NCBI RefSeq assembly: GCF_000317675.1
Contig: NC_019776.1
Location: 3,658,001-3,722,000 of the forward strand
Length of the DNA stretch: 64,000 nucleotides
Source of the DNA: Cyanobacterium aponinum PCC 10605
Lineage (GTDB): Bacteria > Cyanobacteriota > Cyanobacteriia > Cyanobacteriales > Cyanobacteriaceae
Direction of reading: 5' to 3'
Shown here: in pieces, positions 8,714 through 18,395 of the stretch
Numbering within the stretch: the stretch's first letter is position 1
Layout: each line of letters opens with the position of its first letter
Notes under the pieces: generated by a model
Told to the model about the DNA's origin: nothing
Databases searched by the model: none
What the model saw: the letters and a program-made list of their open reading frames with translations, nothing else
Translations under genes and position numbers: made by a program

Positions 8714-8823
8714 AAAATTTTAGTAAAGAATAATAACGTTATTTTGTCTTAATTGTAGCTTGATCAAAGAGTCCATAGGATTACATAACGGTAATGTCAA
8801 ATTTTTAAAGAAATATAAAATTT

Positions 8824-8837
8824 GTAGCCATATTTAC
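8824..8837 (+). promoter_or_regulatory. NtcA-type binding site of the cyn operon
   Basis: The sequence GTAGCCATATTTAC fits GTA-N8-TAC, the site of the nitrogen regulator NtcA. It is followed after 24 bp by TAATAT (8862-8867), which fits the TAN3T -10 element. This spacing is that of NtcA-activated promoters, which lack a -35 box. The predicted transcription start is near 8874, about 23 bases before the cynA ATG. Cyanate use is known to be NtcA-dependent in other cyanobacteria, so the context agrees. Confidence 0.78.
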
Positions 8838-8861
8838 AACTAACGCCCTTAAAAACCCGTT

Positions 8862-8867
8862 TAATAT
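8862..8867 (+). promoter_or_regulatory. -10 element of the cyn promoter
   Basis: TAATAT, 24 bp after the NtcA-type box and 30 bp before the cynA start codon. This placement supports use of the upstream ATG at 8898 and therefore translation of the unusual CynA extension. Confidence 0.65.
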
Positions 8868-8897
8868 CCCCATACAAATTGCTAATATTGGGTAACT

Positions 8898-10514
8898 ATG
8901 GCATTAACAAAAACAATTTTATCTCCCAGAGATGAATGGAAAACGGCAAAAAATTTTTGTGTCCAATGTGGTAAATTTCACCCTAGTCAAAGTCACTGGG
9001 AATTTATGCAAACTATGCCTCAAGATCCTCTTGAGATGATTAGTGATTTGACAAAAATGGGGGTTTATAAACCCGCCACTTTCGATATTGCCAACTCCTT
9101 AAGCACTGCAGAATTAAGGAAAGAATTATTCCTAAAAATGGCAGGAAAAGGAAGCCCAAAAAGAGAAAAATTGGTTTTAGAATTAGCCAAACAAGCGGGG
9201 GGTTTAGATAATGCTTTTTCCGCCGCCTTTGGTGCAAAAGCTGGAGAATTTTTCGGCGATGCTATTCGCAGTGGTGAATTTAGTCGTCGTAAATTTTTGC
9301 AAAACGTAGCCATTGGGGCGGCTTTAGTTTCCCTTGTTAATGCCTGTGGCAATAATGCTGGTACTCCTGAGTCTCAACCTGATGCCCCTCCCCCCGATAC
9401 CTCTAATTTGGAAAAAACAGATTTAAAAGTGGGCTTTATCCCCATTACCTGTGCTACTCCGATTATTATGTCTGAGCCTTTAGGTTTTTATCAAAAATAC
9501 GGCTTAAACGCTCAGGTTGTAAAAATGCCGAGTTGGGGGGCGGTGAGGGATTCTGCGATCGCAGGGGAGTTAGACGCATATCATATGTTAGCACCCATGC
9601 CCATTGCCATGACTCTGGGATTAGGTTCAGCTACTTTTGGGGTGAGATTAGCAAGTATTGAAAACATCAACGGACAAGCCATCACCGTTTCTAATAAGTA
9701 TAAGGGTAAAATCAATGGTCCTGCGGACTTTAAGGGCTTTGTGTTGGGAGTACCTTTCCCCTATTCCATGCACAATTTACTCTTACGTTATTATTTAGCC
9801 ACAGGGGGTATTAATCCTGATGTGGACGTTACTATTCGCCCTGTACCACCTCCAGACAGTATCGCTCAATTAGTAGCAGGGGATATTGATGGTTTCTTGA
9901 TGCCTGATCCTTTTAATCAACGGGCGGTGTATGAAGACGCTGGATTTATTCATAAGTTAACCAAAGAATTGTGGCCCGGACATCCCTGTTGTGCTTTTGC
10001 GGCCAGTGACACATGGATTAACGAAAATCCTAACACCTTTAGAGCGTTAAATAAATCTATTATCGAGGCAACGGGCTACGCTAGTAAACCAGAAAATAGA
10101 GTCGAAATTGCGGAAGCTATATCCGATCGCGCCTTTTTGAATCAACCAGTGGAAGTAGTTCAAGCGGTCTTAACAGGTAAATTTGAGGACGGTTTAGGTA
10201 ATAACTTAGACGTACCCGATCGCATTGACTTCGATCCTTACCCTTGGCAGAGTTTCGCAAACTGGATCATGTCTCAATTAGTGCGTTGGGATATATCAGG
10301 AGATGGCAAAGCAAAACAATTAACCGCCGATGGTAAATATGACCAATTAGGACAAGAAATCTTCCTCACAGATTTAGCAAGGGAATTAGCGGAAGAATTA
10401 GGACAAACTCCCCCCGATGAAATTTATCGCACGGAAACCCTTGAATTTGACACCTTCGATCCTCAACAACCCGATCAATATATTCAGGCACAGATTGATA
10501 AATATGGTTTTTAG
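8898..10514 (+). CDS. cynA: Cyanate/nitrate-type ABC transporter substrate-binding lipoprotein with N-terminal extension
   Basis: A 538-residue NrtA/CmpA/CynA-type binding protein. Residues 175-510 hold the ligand domain (LKVGFIPITCATPII, then the PSWGAVRDSAIAGELDAYH region). The export signal is internal: SRRKFLQ (129-135), a hydrophobic core, and a lipobox LVNAC with Cys150. Before it lie 128 extra residues with CVQCGKFH (21-28) and no membrane segment. No start codon sits just before the signal, and the promoter lies directly upstream of the first ATG, so the extension appears to be made. It is the first gene of the operon; cyanase at its end indicates cyanate as substrate. Confidence 0.85.
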   Translation: MALTKTILSPRDEWKTAKNFCVQCGKFHPSQSHWEFMQTMPQDPLEMISDLTKMGVYKPATFDIANSLSTAELRKELFLKMAGKGSPKREKLVLELAKQAGGLDNAFSAAFGAKAGEFFGDAIRSGEFSRRKFLQNVAIGAALVSLVNACGNNAGTPESQPDAPPPDTSNLEKTDLKVGFIPITCATPIIMSEPLGFYQKYGLNAQVVKMPSWGAVRDSAIAGELDAYHMLAPMPIAMTLGLGSATFGVRLASIENINGQAITVSNKYKGKINGPADFKGFVLGVPFPYSMHNLLLRYYLATGGINPDVDVTIRPVPPPDSIAQLVAGDIDGFLMPDPFNQRAVYEDAGFIHKLTKELWPGHPCCAFAASDTWINENPNTFRALNKSIIEATGYASKPENRVEIAEAISDRAFLNQPVEVVQAVLTGKFEDGLGNNLDVPDRIDFDPYPWQSFANWIMSQLVRWDISGDGKAKQLTADGKYDQLGQEIFLTDLARELAEELGQTPPDEIYRTETLEFDTFDPQQPDQYIQAQIDKYGF

Positions 10515-10629
10515 GGTTCGGAGTTTTTTTAAGTAGGGGGTGTGGAGAGTAATTTTTATTCGCCTGACACCTAAAACCTGAAACCTGACACCTATTTTCT
10601 ACATTTTTCATTCTCAATTCTAAATTCTT
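10515..10629. repeat. Heptad repeat spacer inside the cyn operon
   Basis: This 115-bp gap between cynA and cynB holds CTGACACCTAAAACCTGAAACCTGACACCT heptads (several tandem 7-mers) and CATTCTCAATTCTAAATTCT repeats. It interrupts an otherwise tight operon, so the array may be transcribed within the cyn mRNA. Confidence 0.75.
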
Positions 10630-11463
10630 ATGACTATTGTACAAGGGCGATCGCCCCAAAATAAATTTAAACAATTATTGGATAACGAAAATGTCCAAGC
10701 CTTGGGGATATTCCTTCTTTCTTTGGGGATATTCTTGCTGGTGTGGGAATTAGGGGCAAATGCCAAAATTTTCGCTAAAGGTATGCCTAGCGCTTCCTTA
10801 ACCCTCAAAGAATTATGGTGGTGGCTAACTAATCCTTTTTTCAACAATGGACCTAATGATATGGGTATCGGTTGGAATTTGTTAATTAGCTTAAGACGGG
10901 TTGCGATCGGTTATATTATGGCATCTGTAGTTGCCGTACCTTTAGGGATTTTGCTCGGAATGTCGAAAATAGCCACCAAAGCGTTTAATCCTTACGTACA
11001 ACTTCTAAAGCCCGTTTCCCCCCTTGCTTGGTTGCCTTTGGGTTTATATTTATTTCGAGATTCAGAAAAAACAGGCATTTTCATTATTTTAATTAGTAGT
11101 ATTTGGCCCACCCTTGTTAATACTGCTTTTGGAGTAAGTAAAGTTAACTCTGACTATCTCGACGTAGCCAAAACCCTCGGTGCATCAAAATGGCGGACTA
11201 TTTTCAAAGTTATTATCCCTGCGGCGTTGCCCAATATTATTTCTGGTTTACGCATCAGTATGGGAATTTCTTGGTTGGTAATTGTAGCGGCGGAAATGCT
11301 TTTAGGTACTGGCTTGGGTTACTTCATCTGGAGTGAATGGAATAATCTTTATCTACCTAACATCATCGTGGCAATTATCATCATTGGTTTAGTGGGACTT
11401 TTACTAGATCAAATCTTCGCTTATTTAGAAAAAATGGTTTCATTTGGAAAAGAATCATCATGA
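10630..11463 (+). CDS. cynB: Cyanate ABC transporter permease
   Basis: A 277-residue NrtB/CynB-type inner membrane permease with about six membrane segments. The conserved EAA loop reads LDVAKTLGASKWRTIFKVIIPAALPNIISGLRIS in the second half (about residues 175-208); it contacts the ATPase. It follows cynA after a 115-bp repeat spacer and overlaps cynD by 4 bp (ATGA), so the two are coupled. Confidence 0.87.
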   Translation: MTIVQGRSPQNKFKQLLDNENVQALGIFLLSLGIFLLVWELGANAKIFAKGMPSASLTLKELWWWLTNPFFNNGPNDMGIGWNLLISLRRVAIGYIMASVVAVPLGILLGMSKIATKAFNPYVQLLKPVSPLAWLPLGLYLFRDSEKTGIFIILISSIWPTLVNTAFGVSKVNSDYLDVAKTLGASKWRTIFKVIIPAALPNIISGLRISMGISWLVIVAAEMLLGTGLGYFIWSEWNNLYLPNIIVAIIIIGLVGLLLDQIFAYLEKMVSFGKESS

Positions 11464-12332
11464 CGGTATCAACTCAACCAGAATATTTAACTTGTTTGGA
11501 GGCAGGGGATAACGTCCAACTGTGTCTTCGTAATGTTTCTAAAGTATTCTCAACAAAACAAGGCTTATTCGGCACAAAGAAAAAAGAATTTGTCGCCCTC
11601 GAAAATATCAATCTCGATATAGAATACAATACCTTTGTCAGTATCATCGGTCCTTCAGGCTGTGGAAAGTCAACCCTCTTAAGCATTATTGCCGGGTTAA
11701 GTTCTGCTAGTGGTGGCTCTGTAATGATGAATAAAGAACCCATTATAGGACCAGGTCCCGATCGAGGTATGGTGTTTCAAAGTTACGCCCTCATGCCCTG
11801 GATGACGGTAGAGGAAAATATCCGTTTTGCAGTGGAAACGGTTTACCCGAAAATGCCCATAAACCAACAAAAACGCATTGTTAAAGAACATTTGCAAATG
11901 GTAGGCTTAACAGGGGCATCAAAAAAACATCCTCATGAGTTATCGGGGGGGATGCGCCAACGGGTGGGTATTGCAAGGGCATTGGCAATTAATCCAGATA
12001 TTTTACTAATGGATGAGCCTTTTGGAGCGTTGGATGCTTTAACTCGTGGTTTCTTACAAGAAGAAATCGAGCGTATTTGGGAAGAACATCGGAAAACGGT
12101 AATTATGATTACCCACAGTATCGATGAGGCTTTATTGTTGTCGGATAAAATCATCATGATGACAAAAGGTCCTCGCGCAGGTATTGCTCAAATTCTCGAT
12201 GTACCTTTCCCCCGTCCTCGTAATCGTTTTGAAGTAGAAGATCATCCTGCTTATCATGATTTGAAAGTGGCCATGGAAGAACACTTATACCGAGAAACTA
12301 GGGCGGTGGAAGAAGCCAGAGTTAACAATTAA
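11460..12332 (+). CDS. cynD: Cyanate ABC transporter ATPase
   Basis: A 290-residue ABC ATPase of the NrtD/CynD type. It has a Walker [10 protein letters not shown] (about residues 63-71), a signature [15 protein letters not shown], a Walker [13 protein letters not shown] and a switch histidine in MITHSIDEA. There is one ABC domain and no fused binding domain, so it is not NrtC-like. It overlaps cynB by 4 bp. Its place between transporter genes and cyanase supports cyanate uptake. Confidence 0.88.
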   Translation: MTVSTQPEYLTCLEAGDNVQLCLRNVSKVFSTKQGLFGTKKKEFVALENINLDIEYNTFVSIIGPSGCGKSTLLSIIAGLSSASGGSVMMNKEPIIGPGPDRGMVFQSYALMPWMTVEENIRFAVETVYPKMPINQQKRIVKEHLQMVGLTGASKKHPHELSGGMRQRVGIARALAINPDILLMDEPFGALDALTRGFLQEEIERIWEEHRKTVIMITHSIDEALLLSDKIIMMTKGPRAGIAQILDVPFPRPRNRFEVEDHPAYHDLKVAMEEHLYRETRAVEEARVNN

Positions 12333-12349
12333 GAATTAATATCGCACCT

Positions 12350-12775
12350 ATGGAATCAAAACCACCCTTCCCACCTTTCAACTTAGAAACGGCACAACAA
12401 AAAGTGCAAATGGCTGAGGATGCTTGGAACACAAGAGATCCTGAAAAGGTTGTTTTAGCCTATACCATTGATTCTCAATGGCGTAATCGTTCTGAGTTTT
12501 TGTCTGGTAGAGAAGAAATCAAGGCTTTTCTGTACCGTAAATGGGCAAAGGAGTTAGATTATCGTTTACGCAAGGAATTATGGGCTTTTACAGATAATCG
12601 TATTGCCGTTCGTTTTGAATATGAGTGGCACGACGAATCTAATCAGTGGTATCGTTCCTATGGCAATGAAATGTGGGAATTTGCCGAAAATGGCTTAATG
12701 CAAAATCGTTTTGCTAGTATCAATGATGTTTTGATCAAGGAATCAGAACGAAAATTTCTCTGGGAAAGGGGTTAA
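12350..12775 (+). CDS. NTF2-like DUF1348 protein in the cyn operon
   Basis: The 141-residue protein has the DUF1348/SnoaL-type pattern: [21 protein letters not shown], then [18 protein letters not shown], and a C-terminal YGNEMWEF[15 protein letters not shown]. The fold is a cone-shaped pocket that can bind small molecules; no enzyme role is established for this branch. It sits 17 bp after cynD and 155 bp before cynS, in the same orientation, so a role in cyanate or amine handling is possible but is inference from position. Confidence 0.8.
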   Translation: MESKPPFPPFNLETAQQKVQMAEDAWNTRDPEKVVLAYTIDSQWRNRSEFLSGREEIKAFLYRKWAKELDYRLRKELWAFTDNRIAVRFEYEWHDESNQWYRSYGNEMWEFAENGLMQNRFASINDVLIKESERKFLWERG

Positions 12776-12930
12776 ATTCAAAAAGATCTTATTTATCATA
12801 GTGGGATCTCGGTGAAGGTGGGCAAGAGGCAAGAGGCAAAAGTCTTTAATTGGTTTTCTCCCTACTCTCAACTCCGAACCCCAAATTTATACACAATCAA
12901 CTGTAATTATTTTATTGAGGTGAACACATT

Positions 12931-13374
12931 ATGACTATTGCAGAAATTACCAAAACTTTATTAGATGCAAAAAAGGCAAAGGGCGTTACTTTTGCTCAAT
13001 TAGAGGAAATTTTAGGACGGGATGAAGTCTGGATCGCATCGGTGATTTACCGTCAAGCTAGTGCTGATGAAACGGAAGCGAAAAAGTTAGTCGAGGCGTT
13101 AGGTTTATCCCCAGAGTTCGCTGAAGAATTAACTATTCCTCCCTTAAAAGGCTCTTTAGACCCCGTAATTCCCACTGACCCCCTGATTTATCGTTTTTAC
13201 GAAATTATGCAGGTGTATGGAATGCCTATGAAAGAGGTTATCCATGAAAAATTCGGAGATGGTATCATGAGTGCGATCGACTTTACCCTAGATGTGGACA
13301 AAGTGGAAGACCCCAAGGGCGATCGAGTCCAAGTTACAATGTGTGGTAAGTTTTTACCCTATAAAAAATGGTAA
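12931..13374 (+). CDS. cynS: Cyanate hydratase (cyanase)
   Basis: The 147-residue protein is the size of known cyanases and splits cyanate with bicarbonate into ammonium and CO2. The N-terminal helix bundle ([24 protein letters not shown]) and the C-terminal active region are intact. The catalytic Arg and Glu lie in [12 protein letters not shown] and the catalytic Ser in [15 protein letters not shown] ribosome binding site lies 8-13 bases before the ATG. It is the last gene of the cyn cluster and supplies both nitrogen and CO2, useful in a carboxysome organism. Confidence 0.93.
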   Translation: MTIAEITKTLLDAKKAKGVTFAQLEEILGRDEVWIASVIYRQASADETEAKKLVEALGLSPEFAEELTIPPLKGSLDPVIPTDPLIYRFYEIMQVYGMPMKEVIHEKFGDGIMSAIDFTLDVDKVEDPKGDRVQVTMCGKFLPYKKW

Positions 13375-13668
13375 ATCAATCAACGAATAGCAAACAATTA
13401 ACCAAATTGAGATAAATAACTTCAGTTCGGTTTAAGAATATTGGGTAGGTGTCAGGGTGTTTGGTAGATGAAGAGATGAGGGAGAGGGAGACAAGGTGTC
13501 AGGTTTCAGGTTTCAGGTTGCAGGTGTTGGAGAAAGTAATAAGTAACGAGTAATGAGTAATGAGTGTTCGGAGTTATTAATTATCAACTATTCACTATTC
13601 ACTATTCACTATTCACCTTTACCCTTTGCCCATTGTCTATTTCCCTCACGCCATTTTTTCATCAAACC
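13375..13668. repeat. Composite heptad repeat spacer (TIR-bearing family)
   Basis: Starts with an end-like motif CTTCAGTTCGG at 13420-13430, then GTCAGGTTTCAGGTTTCAGG-type heptads, GTAATGAGTAATGAGT units and CAACTATTCACTATTCACT units. The left end matches the terminal arm of the element defined at 22655-22907, in inverted orientation. The right arm is not recognisable. It lies between convergent cynS and uvrB. Confidence 0.7.
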
Positions 13669-15663
13669 CTAATTATAAGAGACTAATTTTGCCCTTAAGT
13701 TTTTAATTTTGTCTCTATATTCAGCGGCTTTTTCAAATTCTAAATTCTTAGCTGATTCTTTCATTTTTTCCTCAAATTGTTTAATTAAATCAGGAATTTT
13801 ATCAAGGCTAATTTCTTCAACTTGGTTATAAATTTCCTCTAATTGTTGAGAGTTTAATTTTCGTGATATATCTAAAAATTCTAAAATAGAGTTACTCGAT
13901 TTTTTACTAATAGATTGAGGAATAATATTATTTTTTTGATTATATTCCAGTTGAATTTTCCTTCTTCTTTTAGTTTCATTAATAGCTTTTTCCATGCTAT
14001 CGGTAAAATTATCAGCGTATAAAATAGCTTGTCCATTAACGTGTCTTGCCGCCCTTCCTATGGTTTGAATTAATGATTTTTCTGATCTCAAAAATCCTTC
14101 TTTATCTGCGTCTAAAATGATCACTAATGAGACTTCAGGTAAATCTAGCCCTTCCCTTAATAAATTCACTCCAATTAAGACATCAAATTCTCCAGCCCTT
14201 AAACTCTGTAAAATTTCTATTCTCTCAATAGATTGAATCTCAGAATGTAAATACTGTACATTTACTCCTCTTTCTTGTAAATATTCTGTCAAATCTTCCG
14301 ACATTCTTTTTGTTAAAGTTGTGATTAATACCCTTTCTTTTCTCTTAATTCTCTCTTTAATTTCTCCTAATAAGTCGTCCACTTGTCCCTCGGTGGGTCT
14401 TACAAAAATTTCAGGATCTAAAATACCAGTAGGGCGAATAATTTGCTCCACAATTCTATTTTCTGATTGTTCAATTTCCCAATTACTAGGAGTTGCTGAA
14501 ACGAAAATACACTGTTGAACTTTCTGCCAAAATTCATCGGCTTTTAAGGGGCGATTATCGGCGGCACTGGGTAGGCGAAAACCATGATCAATTAATACTT
14601 TTTTCCTTGCTTGATCTCCGTTGTACATTCCCCTAATTTGTGGTACAGTAACGTGTGATTCGTCCACTACTAAAAGCCAATCTTCAGGGAAATAATCCAC
14701 TAAGCAATCGGGTGGTTGTCCTGCTTTTCTACCTGTTAAATGTCTTGAATAATTCTCTACTCCGTTGCAGTATCCGACTTCTTTTAACATCTCTAAATCA
14801 TATTTTGTTTTCTGTTTTAACCTTTGTGCTTCTACTAATTTCCCCTGTTTTTCCAATTCCGTTAATCTTTCTTCTAATTCCATCTCGATAAGTGCGATCG
14901 CTCTTTCTAATTGATCTTGTGGTGTTACAAAGTGCTTGGCAGGGTAGATGTTAATTCGCTCTAATTCTTGCAATAATTCCCCTGTGACGGGGTCTAAAAG
15001 AGAAATTGCTTCGATTTCATCTCCAAAAAATTCCACCCGTATAACTCGATCTTCATAGGCTGGTACGATTTCTAACACATCTCCTTTAAGGCGAAAAGTA
15101 GCACGGGATAGCTCTGTATCGTTGCGGTGATACTGCACATTTACTAAGTCTCTAAGTAGTTGACGGGGATCATATTCTTGGTTAATCTCTAAAGGGATAG
15201 AGGCTTTGAGGTATTCAACGGGCATCCCTAAACCATAAATACAACTGATAGAAGCAACGACAATGACATCTTTTCTTTCAAATAATGACCTAGTAGCGGA
15301 GTGACGCAACATATCAATTTCATCGTTGATAGATGAACTTTTCTCGATATAGGTATCGGTAACGGGAATATACGCCTCTGGTTGATAGTAGTCGTAATAG
15401 CTGATGAAGTATTCTACGGCATTATGAGGGAAAAACTGCCTTAATTCATTGCACAATTGGGCGGCAAGGGTTTTATTGTGTGCTAATACTAGGGTTGGTT
15501 TTTGATGTTGAGCGATAGTACAAGCTATGGTATAAGTTTTACCAGTGCCTGTAGCACCGAGGAGGGTTTGAAAGCGATTACCCGATGATAGTGATTTGAC
15601 TAAAGATGCGATCGCACTTGGTTGATCTCCAGTGGGTTGGAAGGGTGAGTTAAGGTGAAACAT
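13669..15663 (-). CDS. uvrB: Excinuclease ABC subunit B
   Basis: A 664-residue UvrB. It has a Walker [11 protein letters not shown] near residues 36-45, the beta-hairpin [12 protein letters not shown] (about 91-102), the VDESHV helicase box, the ISYYDYYQ region, the [10 protein letters not shown] motif VI and a C-terminal UVR domain ([24 protein letters not shown] shape). The length matches the family. It carries damage verification in nucleotide excision repair. It follows the VanY-type gene after 42 bp and may share its transcript. Confidence 0.96.
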   Translation of the reverse strand: MFHLNSPFQPTGDQPSAIASLVKSLSSGNRFQTLLGATGTGKTYTIACTIAQHQKPTLVLAHNKTLAAQLCNELRQFFPHNAVEYFISYYDYYQPEAYIPVTDTYIEKSSSINDEIDMLRHSATRSLFERKDVIVVASISCIYGLGMPVEYLKASIPLEINQEYDPRQLLRDLVNVQYHRNDTELSRATFRLKGDVLEIVPAYEDRVIRVEFFGDEIEAISLLDPVTGELLQELERINIYPAKHFVTPQDQLERAIALIEMELEERLTELEKQGKLVEAQRLKQKTKYDLEMLKEVGYCNGVENYSRHLTGRKAGQPPDCLVDYFPEDWLLVVDESHVTVPQIRGMYNGDQARKKVLIDHGFRLPSAADNRPLKADEFWQKVQQCIFVSATPSNWEIEQSENRIVEQIIRPTGILDPEIFVRPTEGQVDDLLGEIKERIKRKERVLITTLTKRMSEDLTEYLQERGVNVQYLHSEIQSIERIEILQSLRAGEFDVLIGVNLLREGLDLPEVSLVIILDADKEGFLRSEKSLIQTIGRAARHVNGQAILYADNFTDSMEKAINETKRRRKIQLEYNQKNNIIPQSISKKSSNSILEFLDISRKLNSQQLEEIYNQVEEISLDKIPDLIKQFEEKMKESAKNLEFEKAAEYRDKIKNLRAKLVSYN

Positions 15664-15705
15664 TAGATCTTTAACGAGAAAATTTTGATAAACAATACTT
15701 TAATA

Positions 15706-16674
15706 TCATTTATTTTGATAAAGTAAATGTCTAGGCATAGCAAAAATTCTATTAGCTCGATCAGAAGCCACAAAACGCCAATGCCAAGGCTCAAAACTTA
15801 CTCCTTGTAAGTTATTTGGGGGAAAGGATAGCTCAAAGCCATATTTATGGGCATTATTACTTAACCACTGATAAGCCTGTGTGGATTGAAATTGAGTTTT
15901 CAAATCAAGAGATGGTTGTTTTCCATCGCCTATATCTAAAGCATAACCTGTGTGATGTTCACTATGTCCCGGAGGTGCACTTAATTTTACTGCTTCTTCT
16001 TTACTACCTCGTTTTTGGATTTGTTTTTGGAATAATTGGGTTTGTGAAGAAATTGAACGAAATCCCGAAATTAAAATTAATTCAACTCCCTGAGTTTTCG
16101 CCGCCGCCTTCATCCGCAAAAATGCTTCCCCTGCTTCTCTGTCTAAATACTCTGTGCGATTATAATATTTTCCCATGTTCACTAATCGTGCTTGAGGGGC
16201 TTCTTGAAAGGGAAAATGACCAAAATAAGTAGAAGAAAGAAGATAATTAATCTTAGCTAATTCTTGATCCTCTATTTCGGGGGATTGTGAACTATTAACG
16301 GGATTATTTACCTTTTCTTGCTTAGTGGTGGGCAAAGTGGCAATGGTAGTATTATTCACGGTTGCGGGAGGGGTAATAGATGCAGTGGAGTTATTGGAAG
16401 TTGAGGAAGGGGTGACAGAAGTATTATCAACGGGTGTTTCTGGATTGTTGCGAGGAGAATTAGCAATAGTAAGAGGTGACTCGGTTGCCGTTTCGGGGGA
16501 ATTCGTGGGGGTAATTTTAGTGACAGAGGGGGGGGGATTGTTAATATTAGTATTTTCCTTTTGAGAGGATTGAGGGAGATACCAGAAACCAAAAAGCCCA
16601 CCTATAATAATTGAAGCGAGAAAAAAATTAACTATTTGAAAGTTAGACCCTAAAAATTGCCAAAATTTTTTCAT
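15706..16674 (-). CDS. D-alanyl-D-alanine carboxypeptidase, VanY/M15B type
   Basis: A 322-residue protein with one N-terminal membrane anchor (about residues 13-32), a long Thr/Pro/Ser/Asn linker (about 38-130) and a zinc peptidase domain. Metal and active site motifs are visible: SGFRSISSQ, GHSEHHTGYALDIGD and FEPWHWRFV. It trims the terminal D-Ala of peptidoglycan stems outside the membrane. It starts 16 bp after the kinase gene, so kinase, peptidase and uvrB probably form one operon. The low-complexity linker differs strongly from its neighbours in composition. Confidence 0.88.
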   Translation of the reverse strand: MKKFWQFLGSNFQIVNFFLASIIIGGLFGFWYLPQSSQKENTNINNPPPSVTKITPTNSPETATESPLTIANSPRNNPETPVDNTSVTPSSTSNNSTASITPPATVNNTTIATLPTTKQEKVNNPVNSSQSPEIEDQELAKINYLLSSTYFGHFPFQEAPQARLVNMGKYYNRTEYLDREAGEAFLRMKAAAKTQGVELILISGFRSISSQTQLFQKQIQKRGSKEEAVKLSAPPGHSEHHTGYALDIGDGKQPSLDLKTQFQSTQAYQWLSNNAHKYGFELSFPPNNLQGVSFEPWHWRFVASDRANRIFAMPRHLLYQNK

Positions 16675-16690
16675 ATATACCCCATTTTCT

Positions 16691-18187
16691 CTAATAATTA
16701 ACTAATTGTCCTGCCATCCACCCTGTTACCCCTGATGAAGGATGATAAACTTTATACCAAAGATAGCCTCCATTGTCATAACCACTATCTAAAATTTCAA
16801 TGGATTCACCAGTGTATCCTTCTCCTACTACAGGATAACCTGTACCCGGTCCTGATCGAATATTTTTTGAGCCTGTACTACCCGTAATTGTTCCATAAGA
16901 ACCATCGGTTAAACTGGACGGATTAACTACAACTGTACGAATTTGAGGTTGAGATTGTGCCTTTATTTCCGCTTGACGACGTAATTCCTCAGCTTTTGCT
17001 CTCTCCTTTTCTGCTTCTAATCTCATTTTCTCGGACTCTTGCCGTTTTAATTCTTCTTCTTCTCGTTTTGTCTGTTCCTCAGCTAGTCTTGCTTCTGTTT
17101 CCTCTTTCTCTTTTTCAATTTCTTCTAATCTTGCCTGAGTTTCCTTCATTTGTTGAACGACAAAAAACCCTCCTGATACCCCTAAAGCCACTAATAAAGC
17201 TGTTATTAATATGACTAGCAAATTATTTTTTTGAGGGGCAACAAGGGGTTGAGAAACTTGCGACACCTGTTGAGGCACACTAGCCATACTGTTGGGAATT
17301 AAGACTGTCGGTGCTAGATTAGGAGTACTAGATTTTTGTAAATCAATAGGATTTGGAGTTACTGCCATAGTTTGTCCTTGACTGAGATGCAAGGCTTCAT
17401 ACATTTCTTGGGCGGTAGGATACCTTTGAGCTAAATCAATTTTTGAGGCTTTTTCCAGTACTGTCTTCAAATTTAACGGTAAATTAGGAATATAGCTTTG
17501 CCAATCTAATTCCCCCGTAATGTTATTATTGGGCAGTTCTATAGGATATTTTCCTGTTAAGCTATAAATAATGGTTAAACTCAGGGCGTATAGGTCACTA
17601 CTAAATACTGTCCTACCTGTGCTTTGTTCTGGTGGTATGAAGCCCCTTGTGCCGATAATTACTGAACTTACCGTCGAACCACTGCTTAATTGTACAGCCC
17701 CCATACTTTCTTTGACTGCACCAAAGTCAATTAAGACGGGTAATTTATCGCTGTCTCTAAGAATGATGTTTTCGGGTTTAATGTCACGGTGAATAATATT
17801 CTTGCCATGAACATATTTGAGAGTATTAAGCAGAGATGATAAAATTGATTCGCATTGATTGGGGTGAATTACTCCCAATTCCGCTAAACTTTTACCTTCA
17901 ATATATTCTTGAACTAGATAAAATTCTTCATTTTCTCGAAAATAAGCGTATAAAGTGGGAATTTGTGGGCAATTTTGTCCTAATTCTTCTAATACTTTTG
18001 CTTCTTTTTCAAATAGTGTCTCAATAAATTCAAGAGAAATATTATTATGATGAACCGGCTTAAGTTTTTTGATAACTACTTGTCTAGCAGAAGGCATTTG
18101 TAAATCTTGAGCGAGAAATGTATCCCCAAAGCCACCACTGCCAAGGTTTTTAATGATTTTATATCTGGATGCGATCGCCTCTTCCAT
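16691..18187 (-). CDS. Membrane serine/threonine kinase with SH3b domain
   Basis: A 498-residue Hanks-type kinase. The glycine loop is GSGGFGDTF (16-24), the invariant lysines VIKKLK (about 38-43), the catalytic loop HRDIKPEN (133-140) and DFG at 154-156. One membrane segment follows (about 323-345), then a 70-residue Glu/Arg/Lys coiled coil and a C-terminal SH3b domain (about 425-498) of the kind that binds peptidoglycan. The kinase thus faces the cytoplasm and the SH3b domain the periplasm. It is first in a run with a cell-wall peptidase, which supports a cell-wall signal role (inference). Confidence 0.9.
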   Translation of the reverse strand: MEEAIASRYKIIKNLGSGGFGDTFLAQDLQMPSARQVVIKKLKPVHHNNISLEFIETLFEKEAKVLEELGQNCPQIPTLYAYFRENEEFYLVQEYIEGKSLAELGVIHPNQCESILSSLLNTLKYVHGKNIIHRDIKPENIILRDSDKLPVLIDFGAVKESMGAVQLSSGSTVSSVIIGTRGFIPPEQSTGRTVFSSDLYALSLTIIYSLTGKYPIELPNNNITGELDWQSYIPNLPLNLKTVLEKASKIDLAQRYPTAQEMYEALHLSQGQTMAVTPNPIDLQKSSTPNLAPTVLIPNSMASVPQQVSQVSQPLVAPQKNNLLVILITALLVALGVSGGFFVVQQMKETQARLEEIEKEKEETEARLAEEQTKREEEELKRQESEKMRLEAEKERAKAEELRRQAEIKAQSQPQIRTVVVNPSSLTDGSYGTITGSTGSKNIRSGPGTGYPVVGEGYTGESIEILDSGYDNGGYLWYKVYHPSSGVTGWMAGQLVNY

Positions 18188-18395
18188 ATAATTAACTTAC
18201 AGCGTTACTAATGCTGAGTCCCCTTGTAGCTATTTTATAATAAAATAGTAATAAAAAATAACTTCCTATTTACTTATCTGTTACAATTTATTAAATTATC
18301 TACATTAGGAAAATTTTTCATAAGATACTATATTGTTACCAGTGCCTTAGCACTTCATTGCAAACTTTAATATAAACTAGCCTATAACCTTTTAG

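Noticed and set aside
13420-13620. Possible CRISPR array in tandem-repeat spacers
   Set aside because: Units are 7-12 bp, directly tandem and without unique spacers of constant length; they are heptad arrays, not CRISPR.
16325-17214. Plus-strand frames of hydrophobic type across the peptidase and kinase genes
   Set aside because: They mirror low-complexity linker and coiled-coil codons on the other strand.
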